DNA from: Flavobacteriaceae bacterium
GTDB taxonomy: Bacteria; Bacteroidota; Bacteroidia; Flavobacteriales; Flavobacteriaceae
Direction: 5' to 3'
Assembly: GCA_014239275.1 (NCBI GenBank)
Contig: JAAZZF010000009.1
Span: 1 to 57,339 of the forward strand
DNA: 57,339 nucleotides
This document shows positions 37,401-47,158 of this stretch, one piece after another. The position numbers and the translations under genes are program-made. Position 1 is the stretch's first letter. Every line of letters begins with the position of its first letter. Below the pieces are notes generated by a model. The model did no database searches, had not been told where the DNA came from, and saw only the letters and a program-made list of their open reading frames with translations.

Positions 37401-38702
37401 TTAATTTTTAATGTTTACTAGTCGATGAATAAAGATCGCAGTTCTTGAAATTAAAGCTTCCATTGTTTTAAGGTTAACGGTTTCATTAGGTGTATGCGCT
37501 CCACTACCCATTGTGCCTAGACCATCTAAAGCATCAACATAATCTGCAACAAAAGATACATCTGCAGCACCTCTTTTTCCAGGATCATATGGAAATACTT
37601 CACCTTGTTTAAGAGAAAGACTTACATCACTTAATAGTTTTAAAAGTTTGCTATTTCCTTCAGAAGGTTGCATTGCAGGATAACTATCAGTAAAAGATAT
37701 AGTTGCTGTTGTATAGGGGAGTGATTCTTGTACAATTAATCTCATTTTATTTCTAGCACGTTCTTTTTGTTCTTCAGAAATAAAACGTAGACCTCCATTC
37801 ACTTTTGCAATTTGAGGTATAACATTAGTTTTTCCAAAGATTACTCCTTCAGCTTTATTTTCATCGTAATTAACAAAAGTCCCCCCCATTAAATTTCCAG
37901 GATTAAAAGTTAATAATTCTTCACCGCGAACTTCTTCATAAAATTTATGGAGAATTCGTCCCATTTCAAAAATAGCTCCTGCACCAATTGAATCTCTAAA
38001 AATTCCTGATGAATGAGCTCTTACTCCGGTAGTTGTAACGCTCCAACCTGAGGATCCTCTTCTTGCAATAGTGGCATTATTATATCCAGTTGAATTTTCA
38101 AAACCTAGTGCAATATCACTATTCTTAGCAGCTTCAATTAAATCTTTTCTTGATATACTTAATGGTTTGCCAGTACTTTCTTCGTCTCCAGTCAATGCAA
38201 CTGTTATAGTAGATTTATTTAATAAATTTAAATCATCTAAAGCTTTAAGAGCATAAAGCATGACTACATTTCCACCCTTCATGTCATTACCTCCAGGGGC
38301 ATAAGCAATACTATCTCTTCTTTCAAAAGTCTGAAAAGGGCTGTTTTCTTCAAAGACTGTATCTAAATGTCCAATAAGAAGAAGTTTTTTCCCTTTAGAA
38401 CCTTTTTTATATGCAAATAGATGACCAGCCCTATTCATTTCTTCAGGCATTTCCATCCATTGAGTAGAAAAATTGATATCGTCAAAAGCATTTCTAAATA
38501 CATCTCCCACCATTCTAACCCCTTTTTTATTTAAAGTTCCACTGTTAATATTCACAACTTTTTCTAGAAAAATAATTGCATTTTCTTGATTTAAACTTAC
38601 CTGTTTCAATATTTTTTTTTCTAGTCTAGATAGTTTAGTTTGACCATAACAGTTTAATTGAGTAATTACAACTAAAAAAAATAAGAGATTTTTGAATAAC
38701 AT
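37401..38702 (-). CDS. M20 family metallopeptidase (glutamate carboxypeptidase-like)
   Basis: LLIGHLDTVFEENSPFQ, GGNDMKGGNVVML, TGDEESTG, signal peptide. Confidence 0.92.
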   Translation of the reverse strand: MLFKNLLFFLVVITQLNCYGQTKLSRLEKKILKQVSLNQENAIIFLEKVVNINSGTLNKKGVRMVGDVFRNAFDDINFSTQWMEMPEEMNRAGHLFAYKKGSKGKKLLLIGHLDTVFEENSPFQTFERRDSIAYAPGGNDMKGGNVVMLYALKALDDLNLLNKSTITVALTGDEESTGKPLSISRKDLIEAAKNSDIALGFENSTGYNNATIARRGSSGWSVTTTGVRAHSSGIFRDSIGAGAIFEMGRILHKFYEEVRGEELLTFNPGNLMGGTFVNYDENKAEGVIFGKTNVIPQIAKVNGGLRFISEEQKERARNKMRLIVQESLPYTTATISFTDSYPAMQPSEGNSKLLKLLSDVSLSLKQGEVFPYDPGKRGAADVSFVADYVDALDGLGTMGSGAHTPNETVNLKTMEALISRTAIFIHRLVNIKN

Positions 38703-38763
38703 TTCTGAGTTTTAGATATTTTCCTAAATCTATGAAAAAAAAAATCTTTTTTTAGAAAATATT

Positions 38764-38771
38764 TACTTTTG
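38764..38771 (+). promoter_or_regulatory. -7 element (TACTTTTG) immediately upstream of the DUF1800 gene
   Basis: Exact TAnnTTTG ending 4 nt before the annotated ATG. Confidence 0.5.
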
Positions 38772-38775
38772 TAAA

Positions 38776-40233
38776 ATGCAGGGTTGTAACAATTCAACAT
38801 TAACGTTATATGTTCCTTCAAGTGAAAATCCTTGGGATATTTCAAAAATTAGATTTATTTATAGAAGGCTAGGTTTTGGTATTTCTAATGAAAAAGCAAA
38901 GGCTTTATTAACTAAATCACCTGAAGAATTAATAGATGAGATAATTAATTCTGCCAAAATGATGCCTTTAACACCAGCTCCTGAGTGGGGTTTTTGGAAC
39001 AATGATGAAATTAACAATTCAGGAAATAATCAAGGATACTATAAAACTCTATGGCAAAAACAGGCTTTTTCTAATTTCTTATCTGATGGATTTAGAGAAA
39101 GACTTACTTTATTTTGGAGTAACCACTTTGTAACCGAATACTATGATTACAATCGATCTCAATATTTATATCAGTATCATTCTAGACTTCAACAATATTC
39201 ACTTGGAAATTTCAAAGAATTTCTAAGTGCTATTGGCTTGGAACCAGCTATGCTTCTTTATCTAAATGGTTATTCTAATAAGAAAAAAGCTCCTAATGAA
39301 AATTATGCAAGAGAACTTTATGAATTATTTACTTTGGGTGAAGGTAATGGATATACTTCTTCAGATATTACAGAAACATCAAGAGCACTAACGGGATATA
39401 ATAAATACTCAAATGGAAATGGGAGTGCCATTATTTTTAGTGAGAATAACTTTGATGCTGGAGAGAAAACAATTTTCGGAAAAACAGGTAATTGGGGTTA
39501 TCAAGATGTAGTAGATATTTTGTTTCAAGAGAAAAAAGAATTAATTGCAAATTTTATTTGTGAAAAGCTATATAAATATTTTGTTAGTCCAATTTTAAAT
39601 AAAAAAATTACTTCTGAATTAGCATCAACTTTTATTTCAAATAATTTTGAGTTAGTTCCAGTTTACCAACAATTGTTTAAAAGTGAACATTTTTTTGATT
39701 TAAATTCTTCTAATGTTTTAATTAAAAGTCCAATCGATTTATTTGTTTTCATTCAAAATGATTTTGAGTTTGTATTTGGTCAGACCTTTCAAGAAAAACA
39801 TATTAATTATATGAAAGCAAGATGTGTTGAAATGGGACAAGAAATCTTTAAACCAATTGATGTTGCTGGATGGCAAGAAAATCACGATTGGATTAGTACA
39901 GGAACCATACCTATGAGATGGGAATTTATAGAATATATTTTAAATAGACATTGGGCGGGAAATAAGGAACAGTTTAGAACTTTTATTATTTCTCTAGTTG
40001 GACAAGATGAGAAAGATCCAAAAGTAATAGTTGATAAATTAAAAGATTATATGTTTTGCAAATATGATATTAAGGAAGAAGAACAAACGGATGCTATCAA
40101 CATTTTTAAAGGAGATATTCCTGATAATTATTTTCAGGATGGAACATGGACATTAAATTATGAATCTGTACCAACTCAAGTTTATAATTTGATGTTGTTT
40201 TTTATATCATTACCAGAGTTTCAATTAAAGTAA
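38776..40233 (+). CDS. DUF1800 family protein
   Basis: FIYRRLGFGISNEKAKALL; RERLTLFWSNHFVTEYYDYN; NENYARELYELFTLGEGNGYTSSDITETSRALTGY. Confidence 0.93.
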   Translation: MQGCNNSTLTLYVPSSENPWDISKIRFIYRRLGFGISNEKAKALLTKSPEELIDEIINSAKMMPLTPAPEWGFWNNDEINNSGNNQGYYKTLWQKQAFSNFLSDGFRERLTLFWSNHFVTEYYDYNRSQYLYQYHSRLQQYSLGNFKEFLSAIGLEPAMLLYLNGYSNKKKAPNENYARELYELFTLGEGNGYTSSDITETSRALTGYNKYSNGNGSAIIFSENNFDAGEKTIFGKTGNWGYQDVVDILFQEKKELIANFICEKLYKYFVSPILNKKITSELASTFISNNFELVPVYQQLFKSEHFFDLNSSNVLIKSPIDLFVFIQNDFEFVFGQTFQEKHINYMKARCVEMGQEIFKPIDVAGWQENHDWISTGTIPMRWEFIEYILNRHWAGNKEQFRTFIISLVGQDEKDPKVIVDKLKDYMFCKYDIKEEEQTDAINIFKGDIPDNYFQDGTWTLNYESVPTQVYNLMLFFISLPEFQLK

Positions 40234-40236
40234 TAA

Positions 40237-41829
40237 ATGAAAAAGAATTATTTAAATTCAAAAAAACATAAAGCAGAACACTCTAAATGGGGTAGAAGAG
40301 GTTTTTTGAAAACTTTAGGGATTGCTGGTGCAGGTGCAATATCTTTTGGTAATAATTCTTTATCCGTTTTAAATTCTAATTTTTTAACTAATGCATTGAC
40401 AAACGCGCCATCGGACAGATCTTTAATACTAATAAGACTGAAAGGAGGTAATGATGGCTTAAATACAATTGTTCCTTTATATGATTTTGACACTTATGTT
40501 AATAAAAGACCTAATATTCATATTCCTAAGTCTAATTTGATTAAGCTAAATAATGATTTTGCAATACCTAACCATATGAATAATATGGAAACTTTATGGA
40601 AAGATGGAAAAATGAAAGTTGTAAATGGAGTAGGGTATGAAAACCCAAACGGATCACATTTTAAATCATCAGATATTTGGGCTAGTGCTACAAGAAATAC
40701 TGAAATTTCTACAGGATGGCTTGGAAGGTATTACGATGAAAAATACCTAGACTATCTTACGAATCCTCCAGAAAAACCTGTAGCAATTCAAATTGGTAGT
40801 AGGGGAAATTTAATTTTTAATGGAAGTAAAACAACATATGCTTTTGCTGTTTCTAGTCCAGAAAGATTAAAAAAAGTTGCTGAAAATGGAACCTTATTTG
40901 ATACAAAAAATTTACCTGATTGTACTCATGGAGATCAAATCGAGTTTCTTAGAAGAATATCTAATGCAACTTTTAATTATGCTTCTGTTATACACAAAGC
41001 TTATAGTGAATCTGAGGACTTTAATCAATATGATGCTGAGAATAATTTAGACACTCAACTCAGTTTGGTTTCTAGACTTATAAAAGGTGGTTTAGGCTCT
41101 AAAATATATATGGTTTCATTAGGAGGATTTGATACCCATGGTAATCAGCCTGAAAGACACCAAAAGCTATTGACTACTTTATCAAATTCTATTAAAGTGT
41201 TTTATGATGATTTAAAATATTATGGACTTGATAACAAAGTCCTTTCATTGACTTTTTCAGAATTTGGAAGGAGAGTTGCTGAAAATGGATCTGAAGGAAC
41301 AGATCACGGAGCCGCTGCTCCTGTAATGTTATTTGGACCTGCTTTAAAAGGAAATGGTATTATAGGTGATCATCCAAGTTTAAGTGATCTAAATAAAAGA
41401 GGAAATTTAAAACATAAATTAGATTTTAGATCTATCTACACTACAATACTTACTGATTGGTTGTGCGGTGACAAGAATTTTATTAATAAAGCGATGTTAG
41501 GAAATGAATATTCTCTTTTAGGGCTTGGGATAAACTGTAATGATGATGTAATAAATTATGATGATATTATTCCTTATCATGCTGCAATATATGGATCGAC
41601 TAAGGTTGATTTAAACTTGAGAATTAATCAAGATCACCATATCAAAATATATATTTACGATATTTTAGGGCGTAATCATGGATTGATCTATGATAATCTA
41701 TTGAGAAGAGGAACACATACTTTTCCACTATCAATAAACTCTAATAAAAAATTAGCCTCAGGACAATATTTTTATAATATCAAAGTATTAGGAGGTAAAG
41801 ATTTAAATAAATCTTTTATAGTAAAATAG
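40237..41829 (+). CDS. DUF1501 family protein with Tat-like signal and C-terminal T9SS sorting domain
   Basis: SKWGRRGFLKTLGIAGAGAISFG; LILIRLKGGNDGLNTIVP; FSEFGRRVAENGSEGTDHGAAAPVMLFG; C-terminal IKIYIYDILGRNHG...LASGQYFYNIKVLGGKDLNKSFIVK. Confidence 0.93.
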   Translation: MKKNYLNSKKHKAEHSKWGRRGFLKTLGIAGAGAISFGNNSLSVLNSNFLTNALTNAPSDRSLILIRLKGGNDGLNTIVPLYDFDTYVNKRPNIHIPKSNLIKLNNDFAIPNHMNNMETLWKDGKMKVVNGVGYENPNGSHFKSSDIWASATRNTEISTGWLGRYYDEKYLDYLTNPPEKPVAIQIGSRGNLIFNGSKTTYAFAVSSPERLKKVAENGTLFDTKNLPDCTHGDQIEFLRRISNATFNYASVIHKAYSESEDFNQYDAENNLDTQLSLVSRLIKGGLGSKIYMVSLGGFDTHGNQPERHQKLLTTLSNSIKVFYDDLKYYGLDNKVLSLTFSEFGRRVAENGSEGTDHGAAAPVMLFGPALKGNGIIGDHPSLSDLNKRGNLKHKLDFRSIYTTILTDWLCGDKNFINKAMLGNEYSLLGLGINCNDDVINYDDIIPYHAAIYGSTKVDLNLRINQDHHIKIYIYDILGRNHGLIYDNLLRRGTHTFPLSINSNKKLASGQYFYNIKVLGGKDLNKSFIVK

Positions 41830-41830
41830 T

Positions 41831-42610
41831 TTATAAACTTGTAAAAAGTTTTTCCATCTTTTTACTTTCCTCATCCGCCAATAATTTATCAACTAAAATT
41901 CTACCACTATGTTCATCTGTGATAAGCTTTTTTCTTGATGCAATATCTAATTGAACCTGAGGAGGTATAGTAAAAAAAGATCCAGCAGAAGCACCTCTTT
42001 CAACAGCAACAACAGCAAGCCCATTTCTAACACTAGATCTAATCTTTTTATAAGAAATAAGCAAAGATTCATCAATTTTTGATTGAAATTTTTTGGATTT
42101 TTTTAAAAGACCATTTTCTTCTTTTTCAGTTTCTTTTAAAATACCATCCAGTTCATTTTTTTTATGAGCTAAATGCTCTTTCCTTTCATTAAGTTTTTCG
42201 TTATTTTGATCAATATTCTCTTTTTTTAATTCTATTTGAGCAGTTAACTCTTTAATTTGCTTAGTACAAAGTTCAATTTCAAGAACTTGAAATTCAATTT
42301 CTTTACTTAAAGATTCAAAAGCTCTGTTATTTCTAACATTTTTTTGTTGATCATTATATTTTTTAATCATTGATTTAGCATGTTCAGTAGTATTCTGTTT
42401 TGATTTGATTTCTTCTGAACATTGATCTAGTTCTTCATGTATTTTAGATACTCTAAGTTCAAGTCCAGCCACTTCATCTTCTAAATCTTCTACTTCAAGA
42501 GGAAGCTCTCCTCTAACACTCCTTATTTTGTCAACTCTAGAATCGATTAATTGTAAGTCATAAAGTGCTCTAAGTTTGTCTTCTACTGAAAATTCTACTT
42601 TTTTAGCCAT
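41831..42610 (-). CDS. COG1579-type coiled-coil protein (degenerate zinc ribbon)
   Basis: Long coiled coil; C-terminal RGASAGSFFTIPPQVQLDIASRKKLITDEHSGRILVD; adjacent to nif3. Confidence 0.88.
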   Translation of the reverse strand: MAKKVEFSVEDKLRALYDLQLIDSRVDKIRSVRGELPLEVEDLEDEVAGLELRVSKIHEELDQCSEEIKSKQNTTEHAKSMIKKYNDQQKNVRNNRAFESLSKEIEFQVLEIELCTKQIKELTAQIELKKENIDQNNEKLNERKEHLAHKKNELDGILKETEKEENGLLKKSKKFQSKIDESLLISYKKIRSSVRNGLAVVAVERGASAGSFFTIPPQVQLDIASRKKLITDEHSGRILVDKLLADEESKKMEKLFTSL

Positions 42611-42612
42611 AA

Positions 42613-43392
42613 TTAAAAATAATTAACAGGGTTTGTATTGGATTTTGATATAATGCACGCAAACTTAGGAATTTTTTTCATAAGAAAATTTAAAATTAAC
42701 TCTTTTGTAAACTGTTCACTTTCAAAGTGCCCTATATCTAACAATAATATTTTGTTTTCAGCTTTAAAATAATCATGATATTTAAGATCAGAAGTTATTA
42801 GACAATCAGCTTTAGAATTAATTGCATCATCAATTGCAAAACTTCCAGATCCTCCTAAAACTGCAACATTATTAATTTTTTTATCTATAAGTGGAGAATG
42901 TTTAATTGTTTTAACTTTCATTTTTTTCTTCACATATTTTAAAAAGTCTTTTTCAGAAAAGGATTCTTTAAGTTTTCCAATCATTCCCATTCCTCCTTTA
43001 AACCCTGTTTTAGGGATAAGTATTTTAGTATTTATTAAGCTTAATTTTTTTGAAATTTGAAAATTTACTCCCTTAGGATGATTATCTAAATTTGTATGTA
43101 TAGCATAAATATTGATACTATTTTTTATTGCTTTACTAACAACCCTTTCTACATATGTTTCTTTAGTAATTTTTTTTAAACCTGAAAAAATTATAGGATG
43201 AAAACTAATAATTAAATTACACTTTTTTTCAATGGCTTCATCCACCACATTTTCTAAGGAATCAATGGTTATTAAAGCTTTTGTAATGATTGCAGATTTA
43301 TTACCAACAATTAATCCAACATTATCAAAATCTTCGGCTGATTCTAATGGAGCCCAATCTTCAATTATATTTATGATTTCTTTTAATTTCAC
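42613..43392 (-). CDS. Nif3-like dinuclear metal center protein
   Basis: PLESAEDFDNVGLIVGN; LIISFHPIIFSGLKKI; YAIHTNLDNHPKGVN; LLLDIGHFESEQF. Confidence 0.94.
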   Translation of the reverse strand: MKLKEIINIIEDWAPLESAEDFDNVGLIVGNKSAIITKALITIDSLENVVDEAIEKKCNLIISFHPIIFSGLKKITKETYVERVVSKAIKNSINIYAIHTNLDNHPKGVNFQISKKLSLINTKILIPKTGFKGGMGMIGKLKESFSEKDFLKYVKKKMKVKTIKHSPLIDKKINNVAVLGGSGSFAIDDAINSKADCLITSDLKYHDYFKAENKILLLDIGHFESEQFTKELILNFLMKKIPKFACIISKSNTNPVNYF

Positions 43393-43405
43393 AATTTTTT
43401 TATTG

Positions 43406-43413
43406 CAAAGTTA
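43406..43413 (-). promoter_or_regulatory. -7 element (TAACTTTG) of the nif3-COG1579 operon
   Basis: Matches TAnnTTTG on the minus strand, 14 nt from the ATG. Confidence 0.45.
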
Positions 43414-43463
43414 TAAATTCTGTAATCATCAATAATTTAGATTTTAATTTATACTTTAGTTTT

Positions 43464-44474
43464 ATGTTTTGGATTAGAAAAATTCTGTATCCTATTTCTG
43501 CAATTTATTTTATTATAACAAGTTTTAGAAATATTCTTTTTAATTGTAAAATTTTAAAATCTAAAAAATTTCCTATCCCATTAATTGGTATAGGTAATTT
43601 AAGCACAGGAGGAACAGGAAAAACTCCAATGGCAGAATATATTTTTGAAAATTTTAGTCAAAAATTTAATTTGGCTTTATTAAGTAGGGGTTATAAAAGA
43701 TCTAGTTTAGGTTACATTAAAGCTTCTTCAACATCATCTCCAAAATTAATTGGAGATGAGCCTTATCAAATATTTAAAAAGTTTAAAAATATTCAGGTTG
43801 CTGTTGATGAAAAAAGGGTTAGAGGAGTTAATAATTTAATTAGAGAAAACAAAAATTTGCGTGGTATAGTTTTAGATGATTGTTTTCAACACAGAAGTAT
43901 TTCTCTTCGATTAAATATTTTACTTACTACTTATAATAAACCATTTTTTAATGATTATATTTTACCTTCAGGAAATTTAAGAGAGTCTTTAAATAGTTAT
44001 AAACGAGCAGACATAATTATTGTAACAAAATGTCCAGATAATTTAAAAGAGTCTGAAATGAAGGTCTTTTGTAATTCAATTAATTTAATGAAGCATCAAA
44101 ATTTGTTTTTTACATCTATATCTTATAATAATACTCTTTTTGGAACATCAAATATTGAAATTGAAGAATTAAAAAAATCAAAAGTTTTGTTAGTAACAGG
44201 TATATCCAATATTAGCCCTTTAATAAAATATTTGAATAATAAAAATGTTCAATTTGATCACATTACATTTTCAGACCATCACAATTATTCATCTAAAGAT
44301 ATTTCTAGAATTGAAAAAGAATTTGGAGATAGAATTGTTGTTACAACGGAAAAGGACTATAAAAAAATTAAGAATTTAAATTTAAATAACAAACTATTTT
44401 ATTTAGAAATAAAAACTACATTTTTAAAAGATGAGGGCGCTTTTAAATCTCTAATTTATGATGCTCTTAATTAA
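43464..44474 (+). CDS. lpxK: Tetraacyldisaccharide 4'-kinase
   Basis: GIGNLSTGGTGKTPMAEYI; LLSRGYKRSSLGYI; IVLDDCFQHRSI. Confidence 0.95.
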   Translation: MFWIRKILYPISAIYFIITSFRNILFNCKILKSKKFPIPLIGIGNLSTGGTGKTPMAEYIFENFSQKFNLALLSRGYKRSSLGYIKASSTSSPKLIGDEPYQIFKKFKNIQVAVDEKRVRGVNNLIRENKNLRGIVLDDCFQHRSISLRLNILLTTYNKPFFNDYILPSGNLRESLNSYKRADIIIVTKCPDNLKESEMKVFCNSINLMKHQNLFFTSISYNNTLFGTSNIEIEELKKSKVLLVTGISNISPLIKYLNNKNVQFDHITFSDHHNYSSKDISRIEKEFGDRIVVTTEKDYKKIKNLNLNNKLFYLEIKTTFLKDEGAFKSLIYDALN

Positions 44475-45352
44475 GAAATATGTTTTTGAGCTTTATAAGA
44501 TGACCTTACTAACGGTCCACTTTCAACATGTCTAAAACCTAAATTCTTAGCAAATTTTTCATAAACTTTGAATTGTGTGGGCTTAATGAATTCTTTGACT
44601 GGTAAATGTTTTTTTGAAGGTTGTAGATATTGTCCAAGAGTTACAATATCTACATTGTTTTCCTTTAAATCTATAAGTGTTTGAAATACCTCATTTTCTT
44701 TTTCACCTAATCCTAGCATAACTCCTGATTTAGTTCTTTTTATTCCTTTTCTTTTTAAATATTTAAGTACTTTAAGGCTTCTTTCATATTTTGCTTGGAT
44801 TCTCACTTCTCTAGTTAATCTTCGAACTGTTTCCATATTATGAGATACAACCTCAGGATTAACTTCTACAATTTTATTTAAATGCTTTTCAATTCCTTGA
44901 AAATCTGGTATAAGAGTTTCAAGGGTTATTTTAGGGTTTAACCTTCTTATACTTTTAACTGTTTCAGTCCATATAAAAGAACCCATATCTTTTAAATCAT
45001 CCCTGTCTACCGAAGTTATAACAGCATGTTTGATTTTCATTACTTTTATAGAATTAGCTACTTTTTCCGGTTCAGCCCAATCTATATTTTCTGGTTTACC
45101 TGTTTTAACACCACAAAACCCACAAGACCTTGTGCATATATTTCCTAAAATCATAAAAGTAGCAGTTCCCTCTCCCCAACACTCACCCATATTAGGACAA
45201 CTTCCAGACGAACAAATTGTATTTAAATTGTATTTATCTACTAACCTTCTTAATTCTGTATATTTTTTTCCAGAAGGAAGTTTTACTCTAATCCATTTGG
45301 GTTTTTTTACTATTTTTTTGTTTGAAGAAATATGACTTGGAAGAGTTGACAT
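44471..45352 (-). CDS. lipA: Lipoyl synthase
   Basis: CSSGSCPNMGECWGEGTATFMILGNICTRSCGFCGV; KSGVMLGLGE; GPLVRSSYKA. Confidence 0.97.
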   Translation of the reverse strand: MSTLPSHISSNKKIVKKPKWIRVKLPSGKKYTELRRLVDKYNLNTICSSGSCPNMGECWGEGTATFMILGNICTRSCGFCGVKTGKPENIDWAEPEKVANSIKVMKIKHAVITSVDRDDLKDMGSFIWTETVKSIRRLNPKITLETLIPDFQGIEKHLNKIVEVNPEVVSHNMETVRRLTREVRIQAKYERSLKVLKYLKRKGIKRTKSGVMLGLGEKENEVFQTLIDLKENNVDIVTLGQYLQPSKKHLPVKEFIKPTQFKVYEKFAKNLGFRHVESGPLVRSSYKAQKHIS

Positions 45353-45397
45353 AAAAAATATAATACGGAGTAAAGTTACAAACTATTGATTAATTTT

Positions 45398-46609
45398 TTA
45401 TAAAATAGTCAAATACCATATTGTAAAGCATGTTAAAAAAATTAATCCCATTATACTTAGGATATTTATCCCTTTTGATGGTCTAAATTCTTTTGGTGTG
45501 TATTTGCTATTAATTAATCTAAAATTTACAAATGCATAAAATGGTGCAGTTATAAATGAAAGTATAGTAGCTATTTTTACTAGTAAACCCATTTCAGACA
45601 TAAAAAATACAAAAATTGATAATGTACCGATAGCTAAAGTTATAATCCAAAGATTATAGCTTGCAATCTTCTTTATTCCCAATAAACTAAAAGTTTTCTC
45701 CATTGTTCTTGGTGAGGCATCAAGACATGTAATAGTTGTACTAAACATGGTTGTAAATGCTGCAATAGCAATTATTATAAAGACTCCATTTCCAATAGAA
45801 TCTGTATATAAATTAATTAATTGTTTGGCAAATTCACCTCCTTGATTAGAAAATGATTCTCCACTTCCATACATTACAAATGCTCCAAGAGCAATAAAAC
45901 AAATTCCTAAAATGATTGTAGTTAAATATCCAATATTAAAATCAAGAATTATATCATTATCATTTATATTTTTTTCTTTTTTCTTTTTTTCTAAAGTCCA
46001 TATAGACTGCCATACTGAAACATCTAGTGGAGCAGGCATCCAACCCATAAATGCAACTAAAAACGCAATTTCTATGGTTTCTTTTGGAAATACTTGCGTT
46101 AATTCAAATGAGTTGGTTGTGTCGAATCCAGCAAAGAAAACAGCTAATAAAGTACTTACAGCTAGTATTATTATCACAAATTTCATTAGATTATCTAAGA
46201 GTTTATATTTTCCAATTAGAAGAACTAACAAACAAATTGCAATTATTATACATGCCCATACAGTTATGTTGGATGTAATTCCAAAAAGTTCAATTGCCAA
46301 TCCTGCTGTGACAATTGTTACAGCGCTCTGGATTGTAAACATAGTAATTAGAGATAAAAATAGATATATCAATAAAACATATTTACCTAATTTGTAGTAA
46401 CCATCTAAAAGACTTTCATTAGTGGCTAATGAATATTTAGGTCCAAATAAAAAAAAAGGATATTTAAACAGATTAGAAAGTATTAGAGCCCATAATAATC
46501 CAAAACCAAAATCAGCACCTGCTCTTGTGGATTGAACAAGATGAGAAACTCCAATTGCTGCACCAGCAAAAAGTAATCCAGGCCCTAATTTTCGTATTAT
46601 AGATATCAT
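45398..46609 (-). CDS. Nramp-family divalent metal transporter (divergent)
   Basis: GPGLLFAGAAIGVSHLVQSTRAGADFGFGLLWALILSNL; AFMGWMPAPLDVSVWQS; multiple TMs. Confidence 0.87.
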   Translation of the reverse strand: MISIIRKLGPGLLFAGAAIGVSHLVQSTRAGADFGFGLLWALILSNLFKYPFFLFGPKYSLATNESLLDGYYKLGKYVLLIYLFLSLITMFTIQSAVTIVTAGLAIELFGITSNITVWACIIIAICLLVLLIGKYKLLDNLMKFVIIILAVSTLLAVFFAGFDTTNSFELTQVFPKETIEIAFLVAFMGWMPAPLDVSVWQSIWTLEKKKKEKNINDNDIILDFNIGYLTTIILGICFIALGAFVMYGSGESFSNQGGEFAKQLINLYTDSIGNGVFIIIAIAAFTTMFSTTITCLDASPRTMEKTFSLLGIKKIASYNLWIITLAIGTLSIFVFFMSEMGLLVKIATILSFITAPFYAFVNFRLINSKYTPKEFRPSKGINILSIMGLIFLTCFTIWYLTIL

Positions 46610-47154
46610 GATTTTTCAATCATTTCAGCTAAAATTCTTTTAGCTCTCATTATTCTAACTTTCACATTATTTATTGGTTGTTTAAGTTTTTTAGAAATTT
46701 CCTTATAACTTAATTCATTAAAATATCTTTGTTCAATTACTTTTTTATAACTAGGCTTTAATTTACTTATTTTATGTTTGAGTGATTTTAATTTTTGTTC
46801 ATTTATAAGATCATCTTCAGGACTAGGAGAGCTTTCTACAACTTCCTTAAAATCATTGGATTCAATTACATTTAATTTTTTTTTATTTTTTCTTACTTGA
46901 TCAATATGAAGATTTTTTGAAATAGTAATAAGCCATGTTTTAAAAAGATATTTATCGTTATAAGTATTTATTTTTTCAAATGCTTTGCTAAAGCTTTCAA
47001 TGGTAATATCCTCAGCATTTGATTCATTTTTTATCCTTTTTAATTGAAAATTATAAACATCGTCCCAATATTTATTTAATAAATAACTAAATGCATTTTG
47101 ATTATTTTCTTTTGCAAGATTAATTTGATTTCTAATAATTTTGTTTTCTGCCAA
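46606..47154 (-). CDS. ECF-type RNA polymerase sigma factor (sigma-70 family)
   Basis: DDVYNFQLKRIKNESNAEDITIESFSKAFEKI; Sigma70_r4 RYFNELSYKEISKKLKQPINNVKVRIMRAKRIL. Confidence 0.94.
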   Translation of the reverse strand: MAENKIIRNQINLAKENNQNAFSYLLNKYWDDVYNFQLKRIKNESNAEDITIESFSKAFEKINTYNDKYLFKTWLITISKNLHIDQVRKNKKKLNVIESNDFKEVVESSPSPEDDLINEQKLKSLKHKISKLKPSYKKVIEQRYFNELSYKEISKKLKQPINNVKVRIMRAKRILAEMIEKS

Positions 47155-47158
47155 ACTA

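Noticed and set aside
45912-46397. 161-aa + strand ORF (and overlapping 75-aa ORF) opposite the Nramp gene
   Set aside because: Antisense to a multi-TM protein; long antisense frames are expected in AT-rich DNA encoding hydrophobic helices.
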